A model generated the notes under the pieces. That model was not told where the DNA came from and searched no databases. It saw nothing but the letters and a program-made list of their open reading frames with translations. Source: UMGS1071 sp045638545 (GTDB taxonomy: Bacteria > Bacillota > Clostridia > Oscillospirales > Acutalibacteraceae). Taken from it: a DNA stretch of 64,000 nucleotides. The stretch lies in contig JAZUBL010000036.1 in assembly GCA_045638545.1 (NCBI GenBank), positions 1 through 64,000 of the forward strand, written 5' to 3'. This document shows positions 33,448 to 41,977 of this stretch, one piece after another. Position numbers and translations under genes: made by a program. Numbering within the stretch: position 1 is the first letter of the stretch; every line of letters starts with the position of its first letter.

Positions 33448-35463
33448 TTGGAAGGCAATTTTCTGTTAATCGCTCTTGTAGCGTTCCCGATTTTTGCGGC
33501 GATCGCATCCTATATTATTGGCAGATTCAATAAGACAGCAAGAGACTTTTTCGTATTAGCATGTACAGCTGCAGAGCTGTGCGGCGCAATCGGCCTTTGC
33601 TTTACCGGCGGTGACAGTGGTCACAGCGACTTCACCATGTACTGGTTTGCAAACTTTGGCCTCCACTTCCGAGCTGACGGCTTCCGAATGGTAATGGCGG
33701 TGCTCACCGGCATTATCTGGTTCGCAACCACAGTTCAGTCCAGGGAATGCTTTGAAGGAATTCAGATGCGCAACAGAAACCGTTACTATCTGTTCCTGAT
33801 GCTTACTTATGGCGCGACCATGGGCATCTTCCTCTCTGCAAACCTGTTCACAACATTTATCTTCTTTGAAGTAATGTCCTTTACTTCTTACGCTATGGTT
33901 GCCTGCGGCGGCGAGGATGGTTTCCACAAAAAAGCTGCAAACGGCTACATGGCATTCGCAGTGCTCGGCGGTCTTGTAACACTCTTCGGTCTGTACATGA
34001 TCCACTGCATGCTGGGCACACTGGAGATGGATCAGCTGGTTAACGCAGCTGCTGCAGCACCAAACTACGGCGTACTGCTGGTAGCAGGTCTGCTCATCCT
34101 CTTCGGCTTCGGTGTTAAGGCGGGTATGTATCCGCTGCACACATGGCTGCCACAGTCTTACGTAGCAGCTCCGCCACCGGCAACAGCACTGCTCTCCGCG
34201 ATCCTCAGTAAGGCAGGTATCTTCGGTATGTTTGTTATCACAGCAAACATCTTCCTGCACGACTTCACATGGGGTATCATCATCGTAGTGCTTGGTATTA
34301 TTACAACACTCACCGGTGCAATCCTGGCAGTGTTCTCCACAAACTTCAAGCGCACACTGGCTTGCTCCTCCATGTCCCAGATCGGTTTCATTATCATCGG
34401 CGTGGGCATGCAGGCAGTTATGGGCGAACACAACGCTATCGCAGTACAGGGTACATTCCTGCACCTGCTCAACCACTCCATGATCAAGCTCCCGCTGTTC
34501 ATGGTAGCTGGCATCATCTTCGCTTGTGCGAAGGAATTCGATCTTAACAAGATCCGCGGCTTTGGCCGCAAAAAGCCTGTTCTGGCTATCATCACTGCAA
34601 TCCCGATCCTGGGCGTTGCCGGTGTACCTGGCCTGAACGGTTACGTTTCCAAGACACTGATCCACGAAAGTATGGTAGAGTACCTCGGTATGATGCCTGA
34701 AATGACTTTCTGGGGTGTGTTCTTCAAGATCATCGAAGCACTGTTCCTGTTTGCCGGCGGTTGCACACTGGCTTACATGTCTAAGATTTACATCGCAGTA
34801 TTCTTCGAGAGAAACGAAAGCACTGCACAGCAGGCTAAGTGGGATTCCATGAAGAAGTGGGCATCTCCGGCTGTGATTGTGGTTCTGTCCATTCTGGTTA
34901 TTGCACTGCCGATCTTCGGCGCAATGCCAAACTGGCTGATGGACCCAATCGCTGCACTGAGCGATCACTTCGGCAACAGCCACGGTATGGAACACGCAGT
35001 AGCATACTTCTCCTGGACTAACATCAAGGGCGCTCTTGTATCCCTTGGCATCGGCTGCATCATCTACGTATTCTTCGTAAGAGGCTGCCTGATGAAGCGC
35101 AACGAGAACGGTGCTCGCGAGTACATCAACGTATGGCCAAAGTGGATGGACATCGACGCAATGATCTATCGTCCAGCTCTGCTGAAGGTATTCCCATTCA
35201 TCGGTGCATTTGTAGGCAGAACAGCAGGTTCCCTGGTAGAATGGGGTATCCTCTGCATTCAGAAGGTTCTGTTCTTCAAGCGTCCTGAACGCTTTGTTGC
35301 ACCGGAAAACAACCACTTTGCAACTTACAAAACACCTGGTAAGGCAAAGCCAATCTCCAAGGGTCTGGCATTCAGCCTTGTGCTCTTCGGTATCGGTGTT
35401 ATCGCTGTTCTGGCATACACCATTATCTGGGGCGCAATTGTTACAGGCAGCAAGGTAGGTTAA
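33448..35463 (+). CDS. Mrp antiporter-like subunit, large (MrpA-like)
   Basis: 671 residues from the TTG at 33448, placed 8 bp after AGGAGG; the in-frame GTG at 33439 lies within the ribosome site. Core residues: Glu in TTFIFFEVMSFTSYAMVA, Lys in GFGVKAGMYPLHTWLPQSYVAAPPPATALLS, Lys in ILSKAGIFGMF. About 150 extra residues at the C-terminus include further helices and a final TM segment near 640-665, like the extended part of MrpA/NuoL without the DUF4040 or MnhB domains, which are separate genes here. Strong terminator follows, ending the operon. Confidence 0.9.
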   Translation: MEGNFLLIALVAFPIFAAIASYIIGRFNKTARDFFVLACTAAELCGAIGLCFTGGDSGHSDFTMYWFANFGLHFRADGFRMVMAVLTGIIWFATTVQSRECFEGIQMRNRNRYYLFLMLTYGATMGIFLSANLFTTFIFFEVMSFTSYAMVACGGEDGFHKKAANGYMAFAVLGGLVTLFGLYMIHCMLGTLEMDQLVNAAAAAPNYGVLLVAGLLILFGFGVKAGMYPLHTWLPQSYVAAPPPATALLSAILSKAGIFGMFVITANIFLHDFTWGIIIVVLGIITTLTGAILAVFSTNFKRTLACSSMSQIGFIIIGVGMQAVMGEHNAIAVQGTFLHLLNHSMIKLPLFMVAGIIFACAKEFDLNKIRGFGRKKPVLAIITAIPILGVAGVPGLNGYVSKTLIHESMVEYLGMMPEMTFWGVFFKIIEALFLFAGGCTLAYMSKIYIAVFFERNESTAQQAKWDSMKKWASPAVIVVLSILVIALPIFGAMPNWLMDPIAALSDHFGNSHGMEHAVAYFSWTNIKGALVSLGIGCIIYVFFVRGCLMKRNENGAREYINVWPKWMDIDAMIYRPALLKVFPFIGAFVGRTAGSLVEWGILCIQKVLFFKRPERFVAPENNHFATYKTPGKAKPISKGLAFSLVLFGIGVIAVLAYTIIWGAIVTGSKVG

Positions 35464-35478
35464 TGGTTAATCAACCGT

Positions 35479-35521
35479 GAAAATAGCGTATGATTCGTTT
35501 GAGTCATACGCTATTTTTTTA
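35479..35521 (+). terminator. Terminator of the mrp operon
   Basis: AAATAGCGTATGA pairs with TCATACGCTATTT around TTCGTTTGAG, then TTTTT. Confidence 0.92.
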
Positions 35522-35548
35522 TGCTTTTTACGAAATTATCGGCGATGA

Positions 35549-35577
35549 TTGACAATGGCAGGGGAGACGACTATAAT
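35549..35577 (+). promoter_or_regulatory. MATE gene promoter
   Basis: Consensus TTGACA (35549-35554), 17 bp, TATAAT (35572-35577), giving a 125-nt leader. Confidence 0.92.
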
Positions 35578-35619
35578 AGAATTAGTTAAGTATCGAAACA
35601 ATTTGAACACTTGCAGAAA

Positions 35620-35686
35620 TGCAGATAGATTGGCAGTGGATGAAAGCCCACTGCTTTTCATTTGTCCGCAAATGGGGCTGTCTGCA
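35620..35686 (+). promoter_or_regulatory. Candidate riboswitch/attenuator leader of the MATE gene
   Basis: The leader can fold as a compact three-way junction: TGCAGATAG (35620-35628) with CTGTCTGCA (35678-35686) closes it; inside are GCAGTGG (35633-35639) with CCACTGC (35648-35654), followed by TTTT, and CATTTG (35659-35664) with CAAATG (35669-35674). The second helix plus TTTT resembles a weak terminator. MATE genes of Clostridia are known targets of guanidine-IV (mepA-motif) riboswitches; whether this is one cannot be decided by eye. Confidence 0.5.
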
Positions 35687-35711
35687 AAAAAATGAATAGG
35701 GGGAGATTTGC

Positions 35712-37109
35712 ATGAGGTCACATTTGTTTGAGACCATGTCTGTACCGAAGGCCGTTACCAAACTGGCCCTGCCTACAATGCTTGGCATGCTGGTTCAGAT
35801 CATTTACAACATGGCAGATACGGTCTTCATCGGCTGGATGAACGATGAAAACCAGATGGCTGCGGTTACGCTGTCTATGCCATTCTTCACATTCCTGATG
35901 GCCCTGGGCGGCATCTTCGGCATTGGCGGCAGTGCTTACATTGCCAGACTGCTGGGTGTGAAAGATTTTAAACGAGTGAAGAAAACATCTTCGTTCAGCT
36001 TCTATGCATGTGTTGTGCTGGGTATTGCCTGTGCGATCGGCGGCATCATCTTTATGGAGCCGATTCTGTATCTGCTTGGTGCAAAGGGCGGCACCACACT
36101 GGCACCATCTTATGATTACAGTTTCTGGATCCTGTTAGGTTCTCCGATTCTGATGCTCAGCTTCGCGCTGGGTCAGATCATCCGTGCAGAAGGTGCTTCC
36201 GGTATCTCCATGATCGGTATGACAATCGGTGGTGTGCTGAACATTATCCTGGACCCGATCATGATCTTCGCAATGGATATGGGCATCGTTGGTGCAGCAA
36301 TCGCAACTGTTCTTGGTAACGTAGGTGCGGTAATGTTCTACCTGTGGTACATGATCTTCAAGTCCAAGGTGCTGTCCGTTTCTCCAAAGTTTATGATCCC
36401 GGATGGTCACGAACTGAAAAATATTCTGTCCATCGGTATTCCGGCATCTCTGAACAGTATGCTGATGTGTGTATCCAACATCATCCTGAATATCCTGGCA
36501 GCAAACCACAACGAAACTGTTCTGGCAGCAGTTGGTGTTGTATTCAAGATCAACATGATCCCGGTTATGATCCTGATCGGTATGTGTCAGGGTGTGCAGC
36601 CGCTCATCGGTTACAACTACTCTGCAAACAACCGCAAGCGTATGAGCAGCGTAATGAAGTTTACCGGTATTGTTGCTTCTATCATGGCGGTAGCATTCTC
36701 TGTTGCCATCTTCTTCGGCAGTGATATTTTTGTAAGCATGATCATGCCGCTGCCTTCCATTGTAGAACTGGCATCCGGCTTCCTGAAGCTGATGATGTGC
36801 TCCGTACCGTTCCTTGGTATCCTGTTCCTGTTCACGAACGTGTTCCAGGCGATGGGTAAATCCATCCCGGCGATGATCCTGTCCATTGCGCGTCAGGGCT
36901 TCGTATTTATTCCGGTTGTATTTGCTGCAGACGCACTGTTCGGCGAATACGGTCTGGTATGTGCACAGCCAATCGCTGACCTCTCCTGCGTGGTGATGTC
37001 CATTATCATGTTCATCATTGTATGGGAAAGAGAGAAGAAGCGCCGCGGCAATCTTCCACCGCACAGCGATGATGTAAAAGAGGAAGAAACAATCGAAACA
37101 AACGCATAA
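35712..37109 (+). CDS. MATE family efflux transporter
   Basis: 465 residues, 12 membrane helices. Start after AGGGGGAG. The family pattern is clear: VTKLALPTMLGMLVQIIYNMADTVFIGWM, IFGIGGSAYIARLLGVKDFKRVKK, and the second-half equivalents ILSIGIPASLNSMLMCVSNIILNILA and MCQGVQPLIGYNYSANNRKRM. Such proteins expel cationic drugs, guanidinium-like compounds or metabolites using Na+ or H+ gradients. The leader upstream suggests RNA-based control of expression. Confidence 0.93.
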   Translation: MRSHLFETMSVPKAVTKLALPTMLGMLVQIIYNMADTVFIGWMNDENQMAAVTLSMPFFTFLMALGGIFGIGGSAYIARLLGVKDFKRVKKTSSFSFYACVVLGIACAIGGIIFMEPILYLLGAKGGTTLAPSYDYSFWILLGSPILMLSFALGQIIRAEGASGISMIGMTIGGVLNIILDPIMIFAMDMGIVGAAIATVLGNVGAVMFYLWYMIFKSKVLSVSPKFMIPDGHELKNILSIGIPASLNSMLMCVSNIILNILAANHNETVLAAVGVVFKINMIPVMILIGMCQGVQPLIGYNYSANNRKRMSSVMKFTGIVASIMAVAFSVAIFFGSDIFVSMIMPLPSIVELASGFLKLMMCSVPFLGILFLFTNVFQAMGKSIPAMILSIARQGFVFIPVVFAADALFGEYGLVCAQPIADLSCVVMSIIMFIIVWEREKKRRGNLPPHSDDVKEEETIETNA

Positions 37110-37119
37110 GCGAATTCGA

Positions 37120-37172
37120 TAAAAGATCCCGCTGGAGGCCACAGAAGGCTGCCAGCGGGATCTTTGCTTTTA
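37120..37172 (+). terminator. Intrinsic terminator after MATE gene
   Basis: AAAGATCCCGCTGG pairs with CCAGCGGGATCTTT, then GCTTTT. Confidence 0.85.
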
Positions 37173-37230
37173 AAACAATTAACTTGATGTTTCATGTAAA
37201 AGCGGCTGTAAACGCCGCACAGAGGCAAAT

Positions 37231-37264
37231 AAAAAGGACACGCTCGTGAGAGTGTGTCCTTTTG
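37231..37264. terminator. Terminator of the FUSC gene (bidirectional)
   Basis: AAAAGGACACGCTC pairs with GAGTGTGTCCTTTT around GTGA; on the minus strand it is followed by TTTTTATTT. Confidence 0.85.
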
Positions 37265-37302
37265 CTGTTATTTGAAAGGTTATTCAGAAATGTTCTTTCA
37301 GG

Positions 37303-39225
37303 TTATGCCGCAGCAGGCTTTGCCATGGAGGCAGCCATCTGCTCGGCTTTTGCCATTGCAGCAACAACGTCTTTCATGGTAGTGATCACGTTGGTCTGGC
37401 GGTGTGTCATGGTGACTGTTACGCCAGGGGCTGCATTGGTTTCCACAAAGTCGCGGAGGTCGTGCATCTGCAGGCTGCCTTCTTTCAGGCGGTGGTTGAT
37501 CATGCTCAGCAGGTTGATCCACTCTTCATCTGCCAGCAGGTAGCCGGTGAGGGCATCGCTGTTTGCAAATTTGTTGGTTGCTTTCAGCTTCTGGTTTGCA
37601 CGGCGCTTTTCCATGATCAGTTCATGGAACTGATCGTATGTAGCGTTTGTATTGTGGAATGCAGCGCGGATCTTTTTGTTGACTTCCAGAGAGTTTTTCA
37701 TCTGCTTTCTGATGGTCTTTGGAATAGTTCTCGGGTAAACCAGCATATCGAGGATCTGCATTGCGATGCAGGCTGCAGCGATATAGCCCAGACGCCAGAA
37801 TGGGTAGATGTACAGCTGATCCGGCTGCATGACAACAGTCATAACGACAGATACCATGGTACCCATCATGGTCATGAAGTCAAACTGCAGGAACATATCG
37901 GCAATGAGGATGATAGCTACCATAATGCCAAGGTGTACCCAGACGATGTCTGTAATGGAGAAGGAAATCAGGATGATCGCTACGGCGTAGATCGTATTGA
38001 GAATACGCTTCTTTACGCCGCCCTTGGTTACCTCCAGGAATGGCTGTGCGGTGATGCCAACGTACAGCGGGAACATGTACTGGATCGGGAAGTTAAAGAA
38101 GACGGAGATGAATACGCCGCCGGCTGCCAGCAGGGCAGTCTTCAGTGCAAAGATAAAGGTCTGCATGCTGAAGTGGCTCAGGAGCCAGTCGCTGAAGGAA
38201 CGCTTTGTTTCCAGTTTATCCACGTGATAAACTTCGCCCTGAATGTAGTCATCCATTTCTGCTTTCAGTGCTTCCACAACCTCTGTGTGATCCAGGTGCG
38301 GATTCAGGTGGGTGTAAAGCACGTCAAACTGTTTGGAGATCTCTTCGTTGGAGAGCTGGTCTTTTTCAAACTTGTTGATTGCTTCCAGCATTTCTTCCAG
38401 CAGGCGATAAACGTCATCAGACATTTTCTTGCCGCCTTTGATGAAGTTGTCTGTAATGGTGTTGTTCACACGCTTGAGAATGGTAATGGTGCGCATCATG
38501 TCGTGGCCGTGCTGCCAGTGAGACAGTTCTGCCATTTTCGGGCCCATTGCGCCTTCGACGCCGCCCAGTGTTTTTTCAATGATCACGCTGCGCTTCATCA
38601 GTTCCTCGGTAGTTTCCACACCAGCCTTAACTGCGGCTACCTGTGTTTCCATGTTCTTGATGGCGCCGTCCAGAGTCTGGCCGATTTTCTTGCGGAACTT
38701 CTTGCCGTGGAGCAGGAAGTTGAGGCCCATGCCAACCAGCGCTGCGCCTGCGTAAATGCAGCAGCGGGCAAAGAGATCCCAGCCGTAAGCAGGGTAGAAC
38801 ATCAGCAGAGAGAAACTGATGAGCGGACCCATGTAAGCGGCGCTGCGCTTGTCACTGGTCAGGAAAATAATTGCCAGGAAGAATGACACGAAGGTCATTA
38901 CAGTGGTCATGGTGATGTAGCCCGGTGTGCCCGGTGCGAAGAAACGATAGGCCAGGAACGCCATCATAACAGCGCCTACGTTGGCGGTGACCAGCATGGT
39001 CGTGTTCTTCAGCGGCTGCATGGTGTAGTCGTTCATAATGACCATCAGCATACCCATGGCAGCCATGCCGATGGACATACCGATCGGCTGGCCGAACAGG
39101 ATGATGCCGGCGATCATGATGCCCATGAAAATAGCCATGAAAATAACCGACATGAAGAACGATTTGCGGACACCCGGTTTAAAGGTGATCCACTTCTGTT
39201 TTTGCTGTTCCGGTTTGTTACTCAT
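37303..39225 (-). CDS. FUSC family membrane protein (aromatic-acid exporter-like)
   Basis: 640 residues arranged as two half-domains: helices at about 22-165, a long cytosolic helical region (170-345), then a second helix bundle at about 365-485 with PLYVGITAQPFLEVTKGGVKKRI, and a cytosolic tail. This is the FUSC/YccS/AaeB arrangement of putative efflux proteins for aromatic or fusaric acids. The 8-bp overlap with the MarR gene upstream indicates one operon; the pair resembles a substrate-sensing repressor with its exporter. Confidence 0.82.
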   Translation of the reverse strand: MSNKPEQQKQKWITFKPGVRKSFFMSVIFMAIFMGIMIAGIILFGQPIGMSIGMAAMGMLMVIMNDYTMQPLKNTTMLVTANVGAVMMAFLAYRFFAPGTPGYITMTTVMTFVSFFLAIIFLTSDKRSAAYMGPLISFSLLMFYPAYGWDLFARCCIYAGAALVGMGLNFLLHGKKFRKKIGQTLDGAIKNMETQVAAVKAGVETTEELMKRSVIIEKTLGGVEGAMGPKMAELSHWQHGHDMMRTITILKRVNNTITDNFIKGGKKMSDDVYRLLEEMLEAINKFEKDQLSNEEISKQFDVLYTHLNPHLDHTEVVEALKAEMDDYIQGEVYHVDKLETKRSFSDWLLSHFSMQTFIFALKTALLAAGGVFISVFFNFPIQYMFPLYVGITAQPFLEVTKGGVKKRILNTIYAVAIILISFSITDIVWVHLGIMVAIILIADMFLQFDFMTMMGTMVSVVMTVVMQPDQLYIYPFWRLGYIAAACIAMQILDMLVYPRTIPKTIRKQMKNSLEVNKKIRAAFHNTNATYDQFHELIMEKRRANQKLKATNKFANSDALTGYLLADEEWINLLSMINHRLKEGSLQMHDLRDFVETNAAPGVTVTMTHRQTNVITTMKDVVAAMAKAEQMAASMAKPAAA

Positions 39226-39700
39226 TCATATCCTCCTTTTCTTTCTGGAATTCGGAGGCAATGTCCTGCACAATGTCGAAACATTTGTGGTTGAGCCGGA
39301 TAAATTCTTCCATATCTTCTTTTCCCATGCGCTCTGCCACAATTTCGGCAAAGCGGAAAATCCGCGTCTGCGCGCTTTGCAGCAGGTTCATGCCTTCCTC
39401 TGTGAGAAGCACCAGGGTGCTGCGGCGGTTGGCCGGATCAGTAACACGCTGGCAGTACCCTTTTGTTTCCAGGGTGCGCAGTGTTTTTGAAATAAACTGG
39501 GGAGAAGCATTCAGATCCTCCACCAGATCAGAAACACGGGGATTGGCGTCATTGTTCTGGCGCTGCAGCTTCAGGATCGAAAACAGGGTGGAAAATTCCA
39601 CCGAGGTCAGTGTCTGATACACGTCGCCCATGTGGTTTCGGCGCACCCGCCGCATGCACTCCAGAAAAGCAATGGCCAGTTCTTTTTGCTCGTTGGACAT
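39218..39700 (-). CDS. MarR-family transcriptional regulator
   Basis: 160 residues. Winged helix: RVSDLVEDLNASPQFISKTLRTLETKGYCQRVTDPANRRSTLVLLTEEG, with the recognition helix ASPQFISKTLRTLE and the conserved DxRxxxxxLT-type wing (DPANRRSTLVLLT). It probably represses itself and the FUSC gene; an inverted repeat AACCAGGTT/AACTTGGTT lies 26 bp upstream of its start. Start after AAGGAGGG. Confidence 0.92.
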   Translation of the reverse strand: MSNEQKELAIAFLECMRRVRRNHMGDVYQTLTSVEFSTLFSILKLQRQNNDANPRVSDLVEDLNASPQFISKTLRTLETKGYCQRVTDPANRRSTLVLLTEEGMNLLQSAQTRIFRFAEIVAERMGKEDMEEFIRLNHKCFDIVQDIASEFQKEKEDMNE

Positions 39701-39725
39701 GACATCCCTCCTTTGTAACTTTATG

Positions 39726-39750
39726 AACCAGGTTGATTATTAACTTGGTT
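39726..39750. promoter_or_regulatory. Candidate MarR operator
   Basis: AACCAGGTT (39726-39734) and AACTTGGTT (39742-39750) form an inverted repeat with eight of nine matches, directly upstream of the MarR/FUSC operon start; TTAACC/GGTTAA words continue beside it. Confidence 0.6.
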
Positions 39751-39814
39751 AACTATTAGAATCATACCACCGCCGACAAAAGAAGTCAATTACAAAAATG
39801 TTAAATGTAAGCAA

Positions 39815-39842
39815 AAGAAAAAGCCGGCACAGGCCGGCTCAT
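39815..39842 (-). terminator. Terminator of XRE gene 39839
   Basis: On the minus strand GAGCCGGC pairs with GCCGGCTT around CTGT, followed by TTTCTTTT. Confidence 0.8.
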
Positions 39843-40087
39843 TTTTTATTGGATTTAGGATAGGGGTTTGTCACATCGGTTCGATCTAAGAGATAATCAA
39901 CGCTGACCTGATAAAAATCCGCCAGAAGAGACAGGGAAGAAAGACTTGGTTCACATTTTCCAGTTTCGTAATAGGTATAGGTGGAGCGATCGCATCCTAA
40001 CAGATTGGCAATTTTCTGCTGTGTAAAATCATGATTGATGCGAAGGTCACGCAATCTGGAACGAAATTTTTCGCTGGAATATGGCAT
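39839..40087 (-). CDS. Small XRE-family regulator, divergent from a second XRE gene
   Basis: 82 residues from the ATG at 40087, after TAGGTGA. RSRLRDLRINHDFTQQKIANLLGCDRSTYTYYETGKCEPSLSSLSLLADFYQVSVDYLLDRTD is a single SinR-like HTH domain with a short basic tail. Minus-strand promoter TTGACT-N17-TATACT lies in the shared region, with a 17-bp palindrome in its spacer. Confidence 0.85.
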   Translation of the reverse strand: MPYSSEKFRSRLRDLRINHDFTQQKIANLLGCDRSTYTYYETGKCEPSLSSLSLLADFYQVSVDYLLDRTDVTNPYPKSNKK

Positions 40088-40117
40088 AAAAATCACCTAA
40101 ATTAAAACATAATTGCA

Positions 40118-40177
40118 TTGGAAGCAAAAATAGTATAGATATAATTTATCTAAAAGTCAATAGATGGATTTTATCTA
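40118..40177. promoter_or_regulatory. Divergent promoters with two 17-bp operators (XRE/XRE)
   Basis: Leftward promoter: TTGACT (40160-40155) and TATACT (40137-40132), 17 bp apart. Rightward promoter: TTGGAA (40118-40123) and TATAAT (40140-40145). Two equally long sites have the form TAGAT-N7-ATCTA, at 40136-40152 and 40161-40177; the first covers the leftward spacer and the rightward -10, the second lies beyond the leftward -35. Confidence 0.7.
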
Positions 40178-40202
40178 GAGTATGCTATTGACGGTGATTA
40201 GA

Positions 40203-40415
40203 TTGAGAAACAGAATTCGTGATTTACGAGAAGATGCAGACCTGACACAGCAGGAGATTGCAGATGCCCTTGGGATTACACAAAGAAAATATAGCTATGT
40301 GGAAACAGGAACACAACTGGCAACAGAGGAGTTCCTGGTGAAGCTTGCTGATTTTTATAATGTCAGTGTTGATTACATTTTGTGCCGAACAGATAATCCG
40401 GAATTTCATAGATAA
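40203..40415 (+). CDS. Small XRE-family regulator (second of divergent pair)
   Basis: 70 residues if started at the TTG at 40203, which follows GGTGAT and gives the normal N-terminus (M)RNRIRDLREDADLTQ; an in-frame ATG at 40182 would add seven residues with no ribosome site. RKYSYVETGTQLATEEFLVKLADFYNVSVDYILCRTD completes a single HTH domain. The recognition-helix region differs from the divergent partner, so the two probably do not bind identical sites. Confidence 0.78.
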   Translation: MRNRIRDLREDADLTQQEIADALGITQRKYSYVETGTQLATEEFLVKLADFYNVSVDYILCRTDNPEFHR

Positions 40416-40451
40416 AACCCGCTCCGTAAAATGGGGCGGGTTTCTTTTTTT
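40415..40451 (+). terminator. Terminator of XRE gene 40203
   Basis: AAACCCGCTCC pairs with GGGGCGGGTTT, followed by CTTTTTTTG. Confidence 0.88.
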
Positions 40452-40520
40452 GCACAAAGCAGAACAGCTCCTTTTGCACAAGGGAGGCTCTTTGTGTGAA
40501 TTTATTAAGAAGGAAAAAAG

Positions 40521-40553
40521 AAAAGGCTCTCCTCTTTACAGGAGAGCCTTAAT
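40521..40553 (-). terminator. Terminator of phosphoglycerate mutase gene
   Basis: AAGGCTCTCCT and AGGAGAGCCTT pair; on the minus strand TTCTTTTTT follows. Confidence 0.85.
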
Positions 40554-40574
40554 TTTATATATCGCTATATGAAA

Positions 40575-41786
40575 TTAACCGTTAATGAGCATCTGCATCA
40601 GCTTGCAGCCCTGGTCAACATATACGCCTGTCTTTTCAGCTTCAGCTTCAGTATAGCGAGCAGCGCCGCTGTCCACCTCTGCATTGCTGCGGTAAATAAC
40701 AAATGGAACAGGATCGGAAGTATGAGTTCTCAGCTCCAGTGGTGTTGGGTGGTCAGGCATCAGGAGAATGCAGTAATCTTCGCCGGCCTTTTCCATTGCT
40801 TCCATCATTGGCTTCAGTACCAGCTCATCGATCAGCTCGATGGACTTTACTTTCAGGTCAGGCTTGCACTGGTGGCCGCACTCGTCCGGTGCTTCCATGT
40901 GAACGTAAACGAAATCGTCGCCGCCCAGCAGTGCATCGATAGCAGCCTGTGCCTTGCCTGCAAAGTTGGTGTCTACGTTGCCGGTTGCGCCTTCTACGTC
41001 AATGCTGTTCATGCCGGCGCAGATGCCAATGCCCTTGATCAGGTCAACTGCAGAAATAACAGCGCCCTTTTTGCCGAACTTCTCTTCAAAAGCGGTGAGT
41101 GCAGGCTTTCTGCCTTCGCCCCAGAACCATACGGAAGAAACCGGGTTCAGACCGCGCTCAATACGGCTCTTGTTTACAGGGTGATCTTTCAGCAGTTCAC
41201 GGGAACGCTTCATCATGGAGAGCAGCAGTTCGCTGTTCTGGCCCTTTGGCAGGTAATCGGTTACCTTTCTCTCCAGGATATCGTGCGGTGGTGTAGTGTC
41301 AGCGCCGTCCTGTGCATCTTTCAGCACCAGGCAGTGGCGGTAGCTGATACCAGGATAAATGTTCAGCATTTCTGTCTTGAACACTTCGTTCAGGTCGTTG
41401 ATGATCTGTGTGGATTCCGGTGTGGTGATCTCATCACAGCTGTAGTCGATCATGGTACAGTCTTCGTATGCCTCATCATCGGAGAGGGTAACGGTATTGC
41501 AGCGATAGGTCACGTCAGAAAGGTTCAGCTCAATGCCCATGCTGACAGCTTCCAGCGGAGAACGGCCGGTGTAATAAACCTTTGGATCGTAACCCATAGC
41601 GGAGAGGTTTGCGGTGTCGCTGCCTGGCGGCATGCCTTCCGGCACAGTTTTTGCCATGCCGCACATACCCTTGGAAGCAATGAAGTCCATAGTTGGGTGG
41701 TTGGCTACTTCCAGCGGTGTTTTACCGCCAAGGCCTGCAAATGGACGGTCTGCCATGCCGTCGCCTAAAACAACAAAATATTTCAC
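40575..41786 (-). CDS. apgM: Cofactor-independent phosphoglycerate mutase (ApgM type)
   Basis: 403 residues from the GTG at 41786, 5 bp after AGGAGGT; longer in-frame ATGs lack a site. Alkaline-phosphatase fold: VVLGDGMADRP (metal Asp near 8), GSDTANLSAMGYDP with the nucleophilic Ser near 62, HMEAPDECGHQ (metal ligands) and LLMPDHPTP. The archaeal-type mutase interconverts 3- and 2-phosphoglycerate in glycolysis and is common in Clostridia. Monocistronic. Confidence 0.9.
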   Translation of the reverse strand: MKYFVVLGDGMADRPFAGLGGKTPLEVANHPTMDFIASKGMCGMAKTVPEGMPPGSDTANLSAMGYDPKVYYTGRSPLEAVSMGIELNLSDVTYRCNTVTLSDDEAYEDCTMIDYSCDEITTPESTQIINDLNEVFKTEMLNIYPGISYRHCLVLKDAQDGADTTPPHDILERKVTDYLPKGQNSELLLSMMKRSRELLKDHPVNKSRIERGLNPVSSVWFWGEGRKPALTAFEEKFGKKGAVISAVDLIKGIGICAGMNSIDVEGATGNVDTNFAGKAQAAIDALLGGDDFVYVHMEAPDECGHQCKPDLKVKSIELIDELVLKPMMEAMEKAGEDYCILLMPDHPTPLELRTHTSDPVPFVIYRSNAEVDSGAARYTEAEAEKTGVYVDQGCKLMQMLING

Positions 41787-41977
41787 GATGTACCTCCTGA
41801 AAGTTACATTTTTCAACAATAGAATGGATTCTTTTTTCATTATACAAAAGAGGATTCTTATCGTCAAGGATTTAATTTGTGCTCGATTTTCTGGTGAATT
41901 TCATACACGATTTCCGGAAAAAATACAGCTTGCACACTATAATCAAATTGAAAAATTATGTGAAGGAGGGTCACATT

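Noticed and set aside
33556..35316. Long minus-strand frames opposite mrp genes and folC (for example 33556-35316, 29178-30302, 10371-11819)
   Set aside because: Mirror frames of highly biased genes; composition dominated by Cys, His, Gln; no start signals.
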